A stretch of DNA of 21,038 nt from Rickettsiales bacterium (GTDB lineage: Bacteria > Pseudomonadota > Alphaproteobacteria > Rickettsiales > UBA1997): NCBI GenBank assembly GCA_028040005.1, contig JAOFKK010000006.1:1-21038 (forward strand), in the 5' to 3' direction. Positions within the stretch are counted from its first letter, which is position 1. Each line of letters opens with the position of its first letter. A program made the position numbers and the translations under genes. This document shows positions 15,044 to 21,038 of the stretch, piece by piece. The notes beneath the pieces are model-generated. The model saw only the letters and a program-made list of their open reading frames with translations. It was not told the origin of the DNA and did no database searches.

Positions 15044-15564
15044 AGAATCTAATTCCAATTATTCAGGAAAATTTTGATATTATATTAGATTCTAGATATT
15101 TTTCTAAAAATAATATCACAAATGATTTTATTTATGATAAAGAATATAATTTCTTACATGAAGAAGCTGCCAATAAATTACAAATAGCAATTAAATTAGC
15201 AAAAGATAAGGGTTATAAAATTAAAATATTTGATTCTTATCGACCAATTAAGTTTCAGCAATATTTATATGATAAATTCCCAGGAGATTATGTCTCCAAC
15301 CCTGCAACTGGCGCCGTACCGCATTGTCGTGCTATAGCTATTGACCTAACTTTGATTGACCAAAATAGTCAAGAACTAGAAATGGGAACTCCTTTTGATG
15401 ATTTTAGTCCTAAAGCTCATCATGGTTCAAGTCAAATATCAATTAAAGCCCAAAAAAATCGTTTAATATTATTATCTATTATGATATCTTCTGGTTGGGA
15501 TTTTTATAGTAAGGAATGGTGGCATTATCAATTATTTAATCCACGAAATTATCCAATAATTTAA
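15040..15564 (+). CDS. D-Ala-D-Ala dipeptidase, VanX/DdpX type (peptidase M15D)
   Basis: This 174-residue zinc dipeptidase would split D-Ala-D-Ala in the cytoplasm; no signal peptide is present. The family residues are there: R68 in FDSYRP, zinc ligands H95 and D102 in PHCRAIAIDLTL, and the catalytic E159 with zinc ligand H162 in EWWHY. H-to-D (7) and E-to-H (3) spacing equals that of VanX. The motif deviates from the usual S-x-H-x-x-G-x-A-V/I-D at two places: Pro for Ser before the His and Ala for Gly after it. There is no vanHA or vanRS, so a resistance role is unlikely and turnover of wall dipeptide as an energy or D-Ala source is likelier. It overlaps rimM by 4 bp and precedes galU by 3 bp. 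Confidence 0.9.
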   Translation: MKNLIPIIQENFDIILDSRYFSKNNITNDFIYDKEYNFLHEEAANKLQIAIKLAKDKGYKIKIFDSYRPIKFQQYLYDKFPGDYVSNPATGAVPHCRAIAIDLTLIDQNSQELEMGTPFDDFSPKAHHGSSQISIKAQKNRLILLSIMISSGWDFYSKEWWHYQLFNPRNYPII

Positions 15565-15567
15565 AAT

Positions 15568-16431
15568 ATGACTATTAAAACTGCAATTTTTCCTGTTGGC
15601 GGCTTTGGAACTAGATTTTTACCCGCAACCAAATCTATGCCCAAAGAAATGCTGCCAGTTGCTAATAAACCAATCATTCAATATGCTTTTGAAGAAGCTA
15701 AAGAAGCAGGAGTTGAAAGATTTATCTTTATAACGGGTCGTAATAAAAATATCATTAATAATCATTTTGATAAATCCTATGAATTAGAAGATAATCTTGA
15801 CCAAAAAAGGAAAAACCAAGAATTAAAATCAGTATCTAATTGGTTACCATCCGAGCCAGGAGCAATTTCTTTCATTCGCCAGGGAGCGCCATTGGGCTTG
15901 GGTCATTCAATTTGGTGCGCTCGTAATTTTGTTAAGAATGAGCCTTTCATCGTGATTTTAGCTGACGAAATGATCTATGAAAAAGAATCTGGATCCTTTT
16001 TAAAAGGGATGATTGATTTTTATAATAAAAAACAAGAAAAATGTAATATTATTTCCGTCGCACAAATACCAAATGATGATACTGATAAATATGGCATTAT
16101 TTCTTGCAAGGAAGATAGAATAATTGATATGGTCGAAAAACCAAATCCCAAAGATGCGCCATCAAATTTGGCAATTAATGGTCGCTATATTCTGCAACCA
16201 GAAATTTTTGACTATCTAGAAAAGAAAAAAATCGGCGCCGGCAATGAAATTCAGCTAACTGACGCTATGAAAGAAATGTCATCCAAATCATCATTTTATT
16301 ATCAAAAATATCATGGTGAAAGATTTGACTGCGGCAATGTTACCGGCTATATTGAAGCAAATATTGCTTTTGCTATGAAAAACCCAGATCTTAAAGATAA
16401 TATCCTACCTATAATAAAAAAATATATATAG
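15568..16431 (+). CDS. galU: UTP-glucose-1-phosphate uridylyltransferase GalU
   Basis: GalU makes UDP-glucose from UTP and glucose 1-phosphate for surface polysaccharides. The 287-residue length is typical. The nucleotide-binding loop VGGFGTRFLPATKSMPKEMLP occupies 10-30, followed by ANKPIIQYAFEEA, RQGAPLGLGHSIWCAR in the middle, VILADEMIYE as the metal-binding strand, and KYGIISC, VEKPNPKDAPSNLAINGRYIL, GAGNEIQLTDAM and GERFDCGN, all GalU landmarks. The first loop has GGFGTR where most GalUs have AGLGTR. The ATG start lies 3 bp after the dipeptidase. It is the last gene of the rimM operon and converges on tatC with a 37 bp gap that holds no convincing terminator hairpin. Confidence 0.95.
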   Translation: MTIKTAIFPVGGFGTRFLPATKSMPKEMLPVANKPIIQYAFEEAKEAGVERFIFITGRNKNIINNHFDKSYELEDNLDQKRKNQELKSVSNWLPSEPGAISFIRQGAPLGLGHSIWCARNFVKNEPFIVILADEMIYEKESGSFLKGMIDFYNKKQEKCNIISVAQIPNDDTDKYGIISCKEDRIIDMVEKPNPKDAPSNLAINGRYILQPEIFDYLEKKKIGAGNEIQLTDAMKEMSSKSSFYYQKYHGERFDCGNVTGYIEANIAFAMKNPDLKDNILPIIKKYI

Positions 16432-16468
16432 GAATAGCCTCAAATAGATGAACATAAGATCAAAATTT

Positions 16469-17194
16469 TTATTTATTTCTTATAAATATCAGGCTAATTT
16501 CATAAAATAATATCATAATTACCGCCACAAATAGCTGACTAAAAATATCAGGTGGGGTAAAAATAGCTCCGATTATAAAAGATAAAATAATATAATATTT
16601 ACGGAATTTTTTAAGAGAATTTTTATCTATTTTATCAAATTTAATTAATAGAATAAATAATAAAGGTATTTGAAATATTATCCCAAAAATAAATAGCATA
16701 TTTAAGATTAATTTTAAATATTCACTAATTCTTGCTTCTAAGATAATTGGAATTGCGCTATCAATATTTTCAAAAGTTAAAAAGAATTCTAAAGCCAATG
16801 GTAATAAGCCATAATAACAAGCACAAATGCCAATAAAAAATAATAAAGGTGATAAAAGAAAAATAACTATCATAATAGATCTTTCTTTCTTGTAAAAGGC
16901 GGGAGTTAGAAATAAATAAATTTGCAATAAGATGACCGGAAAAGAACAGAATAAAGAAAAAATAAAAGATAATTTTAAATATGATAAAAAAGCCTCAATT
17001 GGTGAAGTATAGATAATTCTACGATCAATATTTGAATTAATCTCAAGGGGATGTAGTAAAAAATTATAAATATCATCCGAAAAATAATATCCAATAATAA
17101 AAAAACAAATAAAAAAAATTAGAATTTTTATAAATCCCTGCTTAAATTCTGAAAAATGCTGTTTAAGATCTTTTTTAGATGCTGATTTGACCAT
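16469..17194 (-). CDS. tatC: Sec-independent protein translocase TatC
   Basis: TatC is the signal-recognising core of the twin-arginine translocase in the inner membrane. The 241-residue protein has six predicted helices and the expected conserved points: QHFSEFKQGF at 12-21 in place of the usual H-L-x-E-L-R, TSPIEAF at 63-69, the FLTPAFYKKER stretch at 95-105, FQIP at 174-177 and TPPDIFSQ at 213-220. The ATG at 17192-17194 is used; an in-frame TTG two codons upstream is possible. It overlaps the lolD end by 20 bp, so translation is coupled. tatA and tatB are not in the window. It is the last gene of the glyA operon. Confidence 0.93.
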   Translation of the reverse strand: MVKSASKKDLKQHFSEFKQGFIKILIFFICFFIIGYYFSDDIYNFLLHPLEINSNIDRRIIYTSPIEAFLSYLKLSFIFSLFCSFPVILLQIYLFLTPAFYKKERSIMIVIFLLSPLLFFIGICACYYGLLPLALEFFLTFENIDSAIPIILEARISEYLKLILNMLFIFGIIFQIPLLFILLIKFDKIDKNSLKKFRKYYIILSFIIGAIFTPPDIFSQLFVAVIMILFYEISLIFIRNK

Positions 17195-17843
17195 CCTCAA
17201 TTTTTATTATGCGATCCATTTTTTTTGCCAACTCCATATTATGGGTAACTATTAAAGAATTAATATTAAATTCTTTAGTAAATTCACAAAAAATATTAAA
17301 AATATTTTCAGCATTTTTAGAATCCAAATTACCTGTTGGCTCATCAGCAAAAAGAATTTTTGGTTTAGAAATTATTGCTCTAGCAATGGCAATTCTTTGT
17401 TGTTGACCACCCGATAATTCATATGGAAAAACATCCTTCTTATCAGATAGATTAATCTTTTCTAATATTTCTTCAGATTTTTTAAATGCAATTTTTTTAT
17501 CTTCATTTTGAATCAATAATGGCAGAGAAATATTCTCAATAGCAGTAAATTCAGGCAGCAGATTATGATCTTGATAAATAAAACCAATATTATTTTTTCT
17601 AAATTCTGTTCTTTTTTTATCGTTATTATTAGATAAATCCTTATTACCAAAAATAACCTTACCGGAAGTTGGGTTATCAAGTAATCCTGCTATTTGCAAT
17701 AATGTAGTTTTACCCGATCCAGAAGGACCAACTAAGGCTGTAATTTGACCAGAATCTAAGGATAAATTAATATTTTTTAGGATTTTTAACTCCTTCTTTT
17801 CAATAAAGAATGATTTATTAATATTTTTTAATTCTAGCTTCAT
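17175..17843 (-). CDS. lolD: Lipoprotein-releasing ABC transporter ATPase LolD
   Basis: LolD powers the LolCE complex that extracts lipoproteins from the inner membrane for outer-membrane delivery. The 222-residue protein has Walker A GPSGSGKTT at 39-47, Q-loop Q91 in IYQDHNLLPEFTA, signature LSGGQQQR at 143-150 and Walker B ILFADEPTGNLD at 163-174, with E168 catalytic. The close relative FtsE or a MacB ATPase domain cannot be excluded by motif alone, but HNLLPEFTAIENISLPLLI and the overall length fit LolD best. The start is ATG; AGGAG lies only 2 bases before it and overlaps the virD4 stop. No LolC/E permease is in the window. Confidence 0.85.
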   Translation of the reverse strand: MKLELKNINKSFFIEKKELKILKNINLSLDSGQITALVGPSGSGKTTLLQIAGLLDNPTSGKVIFGNKDLSNNNDKKRTEFRKNNIGFIYQDHNLLPEFTAIENISLPLLIQNEDKKIAFKKSEEILEKINLSDKKDVFPYELSGGQQQRIAIARAIISKPKILFADEPTGNLDSKNAENIFNIFCEFTKEFNINSLIVTHNMELAKKMDRIIKIEDGQISI

Positions 17844-17848
17844 ATCTC

Positions 17849-19684
17849 CTACTCTATTTTTTCTTGATTTTGCTGCTCCTCTTCTTGGGAAGGCTTTCTT
17901 TTTTCTGGTCTTACTGGAATATAAGGCTCTTGTTTTGGAATATCTATTTGAGGTAATAATCTTTTCTTAAAAAATTTATCAGCATAATATTTAATTTTTT
18001 TAGATTTAATTGGTGGTTGAGATTCAATTAAAATAATCTGATCATCTCTTGGTAATTGAATAACTTCTTGGGGTAATAATAGCGCCCTTTGAGTATGAGA
18101 AATGTGTAAATTACGAGAACCAGGATTTAAATCAAGATATTTTGGCTTATTACTTGAGACTTGTGTTGCTGTTTTATTACCAATTAATTGTGATATTAAA
18201 TTTGCCGTCTCCATATTATTGGCGGCAAAAGTAATACGATATGTTGAGTTAGATAAAAATGAATTCATGCCAGCTTCCTCATAGATACCCTTAAGCTGCT
18301 GCGTATCTTGAATAATTAAAAATAATTTTACTCTATAACCACGAAAATAAGCAATACCAGCTTGAAATTGCTCTAACTTACCTAAAGTAGGAAACTCATC
18401 CATCATCATTAAAACGCCAGTTTTTTCTTCTGGTCTTGGCATTCTGGCAGTAAAAAATGACGCAGCTTGCTGATAAAAAATACCCATTAATGGTTTTAAA
18501 CGAGAAATATTATCAGGAGTTAGGCCAATATATAAAGTATGAGGCTCTTTTTTAAAATGATTTAGATTGAAGTCACTAGTGGCCGTTGTTTTGTCAATTA
18601 ATGGGTTCGCCCATAATTCTAAAGATGAATTGGCAGTTGAAGTAACTGAACCCCTCTCCTTATCTGGCTTTTGTAAATAAGCAGCAATATTCATGTAAGA
18701 TACTGGATGAATATCTTTACCCATAGTATCTAAAATTACTGCTAAATTATAAACAACATCATCATTTCTTAATGTTCTAACAACCTCTCCCAAAGTACTT
18801 GGCTTAGAATTATCGGCAAGCAAATAAAGCATAACGCCGACCAAAAGAGAGCGACCTTCATTTTGCCAAAATTCTTGCTCTGGAAGTAAAAAATTGGCAA
18901 TTTTTTGAACATCATCAACCATTTTACCAGATTTTTTAGAAATCCAATCCATTGGGTTGTAACAATGACTAATACCATCTGGATCGGCCGGATTCCAAAG
19001 AAAAGTTTTTTGATTTAATTTATTTTTTCTATAGCCAGAAGTTAATTCGTAATTTTCAAGCTTGATATCATGAACAATTACCGAATCTTGCCAAAATAAT
19101 AAATTAGGAATTACAAAGCCAACACCCTTACCAGAACCAGTTGGTGCAAAAAGAAGAATATGCTGATAATCATTAGCTATTAAAAATTTACCTCTATACT
19201 CTCCTAGCAACACACCACTCTTCGCTTTAAGACCCATTTTACTAATATCTCGGTCATTAGCCCATTTGGCATTACCATGAATTGATTCCGCTTTTTTAAA
19301 AGGCCTCCAATCCATTAATGGAGCCCTTAACCTCCATAATAAAATAAATAATACTAAATATGGTATAAATGTTGTGGAATATAATTTAGTAACAAAAAAT
19401 GAAATATATGAAGTTGCTGTTGGAACGGCACTATTCCAATCAAGGTAATCAAGGTTTTTTAAATAAAAAATCCAATATTGAATTAAAACATTCCATAATG
19501 TAATAATATGATCCCAATTGGGAAATGCAAAATAACTAATGGCTATTTTCCAAGTTGGAGCCATAGTCACAGCAACCAATAAAACAGTTACATAGCCACA
19601 AATAAAAAATGTTACTATAAATAATAAGGTAATTATAGTAAAATTCCTGAGATGCCTTACTAGTTCTGGGGTATCATCACTCAT
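17849..19684 (-). CDS. virD4: Type IV secretion coupling protein VirD4
   Basis: VirD4 is the inner-membrane ATPase that receives substrates and passes them to a VirB-type secretion channel. The 611-residue protein has N-terminal membrane segments (about 15-45, perhaps 60-75 and 103-118), then the cytoplasmic motor: HGNAKWA at 136-142, Walker A APTGSGKGVG at 180-189, WNPADPDGISHCYNPMDWI after it, Walker B VLMMMDEFPTLG at 424-435 and the following QAGIAYFRGYRVKLFLIIQD. The tail from about 580 is rich in Pro, Lys, Gln and Glu. It overlaps glyA by 8 bp and lolD follows after 5 bp. No virB8-11 gene, relaxase or transfer gene is nearby, which favours protein secretion over conjugation. Confidence 0.93.
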   Translation of the reverse strand: MSDDTPELVRHLRNFTIITLLFIVTFFICGYVTVLLVAVTMAPTWKIAISYFAFPNWDHIITLWNVLIQYWIFYLKNLDYLDWNSAVPTATSYISFFVTKLYSTTFIPYLVLFILLWRLRAPLMDWRPFKKAESIHGNAKWANDRDISKMGLKAKSGVLLGEYRGKFLIANDYQHILLFAPTGSGKGVGFVIPNLLFWQDSVIVHDIKLENYELTSGYRKNKLNQKTFLWNPADPDGISHCYNPMDWISKKSGKMVDDVQKIANFLLPEQEFWQNEGRSLLVGVMLYLLADNSKPSTLGEVVRTLRNDDVVYNLAVILDTMGKDIHPVSYMNIAAYLQKPDKERGSVTSTANSSLELWANPLIDKTTATSDFNLNHFKKEPHTLYIGLTPDNISRLKPLMGIFYQQAASFFTARMPRPEEKTGVLMMMDEFPTLGKLEQFQAGIAYFRGYRVKLFLIIQDTQQLKGIYEEAGMNSFLSNSTYRITFAANNMETANLISQLIGNKTATQVSSNKPKYLDLNPGSRNLHISHTQRALLLPQEVIQLPRDDQIILIESQPPIKSKKIKYYADKFFKKRLLPQIDIPKQEPYIPVRPEKRKPSQEEEQQNQEKIE

Positions 19685-20945
19685 AAATTGGGAATTTTAA
19701 GCATAAATCTTTAACTTCTAATATGATCTTTTCTTCAAATTTGTGGTTTTTTTCCTCCGATAAGTCATTTTCTACAAAAGACTCTAAAACATCGCAAATT
19801 AAATGGCCAATTTTTTCAAATTCTACCTCACCAAAACCCCTTGTAGTTCCTGCTGGAGTTCCAAATCTAAGTCCAGATGTTACAAATGGGCTACGAGGAT
19901 CATTTGGAATGGCATTCTTATTACATGTCAGTCCAGCCCTTTCAAGGCATTTTTCTGCCTCTTTGCCGGTTAAATCTTTCAAAGGTGTTAAATCTGCAAC
20001 CATTAAATGACAATCCGTACCACCAGTTGTAATTTTTAAACCGCGATCAATTAAAGTTTTTGCTAAAATTTTAGCATTTTTGACCACATTTTGAGAATAT
20101 ATCTTAAATTCTGGTTGCAAAGCTTCACCAAAAGCAACAGCTTTTGCAGCAATAATATGCATTAAAGGACCAGATTGCACACCTGGGAAAACAGATGAAT
20201 TTATTTTTTTAGCAAGATCTGCATCATTAGTTAAAATAACACCACCTCTTGGACCTCTAAGTGTTTTATGGGTTGTGGAGGTTATAATATCAGCAAACCC
20301 AACAGGAGAAGGGTAACAGCCCGAAGTAACCAAACCTGAAATATGAGAAATATCAGCTAAAAGCAATGCCCCAACCTCATCCGCAATTTCTTTAAATTTT
20401 TTCCAATCAATAATTCTAGGATAAGAGGATGTACCACAAATAATCATTTTTGGCTTATATTTTTGAGCTAAATTTCTGGCCTGATCATAATCAATCAAAC
20501 CATTATCTTCTCTAATACCATATTGTATTGCATTAAACCAATTGCCAGAAAGAGTCCTTTGTGCACCATGCGTTAAATGACCACCAGCAGGAAGTGACAT
20601 TCCTAAAATCGTATCATTTGGTTGTAAAAATGCATGATAAACAGATAAATTGGCACTAGCACCAGAATGTGGCTGTACATTAGCAAATTTTGTACCAAAT
20701 AATTTACAAATTCTATCAATAGCAATTTGCTCTATTTCATCCATAAATTCACATCCGCCATAATATCTTTTTTTAGGATATCCTTCGGCATATTTATTAG
20801 TAAAAATACTACCTCCAGCCTCTAATACTGCGTTACTTACTATATTTTCAGATGCTATTAATTCAATTTTATATTTTTGTCTATCAAGCTCTTTATTCAT
20901 CCAGTTAGAAATTTCTGGATCATTTTTATTAATAAAATCAAACAT
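19677..20945 (-). CDS. glyA: Serine hydroxymethyltransferase
   Basis: GlyA interconverts serine and glycine with tetrahydrofolate, using pyridoxal phosphate, and supplies one-carbon units. The 422-residue protein is complete, with ELIASENIVS at 28-37, NKYAEGYPKKRYYGG at 50-64, VQPHSGASANL at 90-100, LADISHISGL at 196-205 and the PLP lysine K227 in STTHKTLRGPRGG. The C-terminal regions GTDCHLMVADL, TSGLRFGTPAGTTRGF and FEKIGHLI are all as expected. The start is ATG (MFDFINKNDP), 44 bases from a good promoter -10 box. Its stop lies 8 bp inside virD4, so the two are translationally coupled. Confidence 0.96.
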   Translation of the reverse strand: MFDFINKNDPEISNWMNKELDRQKYKIELIASENIVSNAVLEAGGSIFTNKYAEGYPKKRYYGGCEFMDEIEQIAIDRICKLFGTKFANVQPHSGASANLSVYHAFLQPNDTILGMSLPAGGHLTHGAQRTLSGNWFNAIQYGIREDNGLIDYDQARNLAQKYKPKMIICGTSSYPRIIDWKKFKEIADEVGALLLADISHISGLVTSGCYPSPVGFADIITSTTHKTLRGPRGGVILTNDADLAKKINSSVFPGVQSGPLMHIIAAKAVAFGEALQPEFKIYSQNVVKNAKILAKTLIDRGLKITTGGTDCHLMVADLTPLKDLTGKEAEKCLERAGLTCNKNAIPNDPRSPFVTSGLRFGTPAGTTRGFGEVEFEKIGHLICDVLESFVENDLSEEKNHKFEEKIILEVKDLCLKFPIYE

Positions 20946-20988
20946 CTATCTTGTAATAATTTAAATTAAAATGGCGTATCATGGTAAT

Positions 20989-21016
20989 ATTTTATCATAA
21001 ATATCGTTATTTTCAA
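20989..21016 (-). promoter_or_regulatory. Predicted extended -10 promoter of the glyA-virD4-lolD-tatC operon
   Basis: On the minus strand a -35 box TTGAAA (21011-21016) and -10 box TAAAAT (20989-20994) are 16 bp apart, and TG precedes the -10 by one base (TGATAAAAT). Transcription would begin near 20982, leaving a leader of about 37 bases before the glyA ATG. The remaining 93 bases to the window edge hold no supported gene. Confidence 0.6.
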
Positions 21017-21038
21017 ACAGAATCTTCTAAAATATCTT

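Noticed and set aside
16408..16432. CCTATA/TATAGG inverted repeat at the end of galU as a terminator
   Set aside because: The stem is six mostly A-T pairs with a long loop and includes the galU stop region; it is too weak for an intrinsic terminator call.
17849..19684. virD4 as a marker of an integrated conjugative element
   Set aside because: There is no relaxase, integrase, tra or virB gene, direct repeat or tRNA target nearby, and it is tightly built into a housekeeping operon of matching composition.
21013..21038. Possible C-terminal end (DILEDSV, stop) of a minus-strand gene entering from the right edge
   Set aside because: Seven codons are too few to support a gene, and another frame is also open there.

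Overview
The window looks like a chromosomal segment of an AT-rich alphaproteobacterium with a host-associated, Rickettsiales-like character. The grounds are very low GC (judged by eye at about a quarter to 30 percent), tight packing with many 1-20 bp overlaps, a VirD4-type type IV secretion coupling protein, a FzlA-like division protein, NuoF, and the Acidithiobacillus-type glutamate-cysteine ligase. The gene set is richer than that of the most reduced Rickettsiales. It includes MEP isoprenoid synthesis (dxr), thiazole synthase (thiG), glutathione synthesis (gshA), lipid A synthesis (lpxI), Tat export (tatC) and UDP-glucose synthesis (galU). Standard stop codons, including UGA, fit all genes. 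I see no rRNA, tRNA, CRISPR array, insertion sequence or phage gene, and no gene-free stretch above 125 bp.

Region 45-9839 (minus strand) is one long unidirectional block read from nuoF towards the left end: nuoF, pgeF, a proline-rich orphan, gshA, cytochrome b561, yceI, dxr, a SOUL-domain protein, thiG, a DUF898 membrane protein and, after a 114 bp gap, an ABC-F ATPase. Spacing from nuoF to the DUF898 gene is never more than 33 bp, and a sigma70-like promoter sits just upstream of nuoF. Region 9964-11793 (plus strand) is a divergent operon, lpxI-yraN-fzlA, for envelope synthesis, a nuclease-fold protein and division. Region 11790-12310 (minus) holds a small alanine-rich orphan gene of clearly higher GC, with the best promoter of the window.

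Region 12346-14533 (minus) is an operon of a SPOR-domain lipoprotein, an AmgK-like sugar kinase and an unrecognised protein. Six bases away and divergent (14540-16431, plus) lie rimM, a VanX-like D-Ala-D-Ala dipeptidase and galU. Region 16469-20945 (minus) is a second tight operon, glyA-virD4-lolD-tatC, with its own promoter at the right edge; it joins one-carbon metabolism to three envelope or secretion components.

Taken together the genes are mostly housekeeping: respiration, redox and isoprenoid metabolism, cell-wall turnover (PgeF, AmgK-like, VanX-like, SPOR), envelope biogenesis and secretion. I do not see a complete undescribed system. The points that most deserve attention are the high-GC orphan with a near-consensus extended -10 promoter, the proline-rich orphan in the nuoF block, and virD4 placed away from any virB gene.
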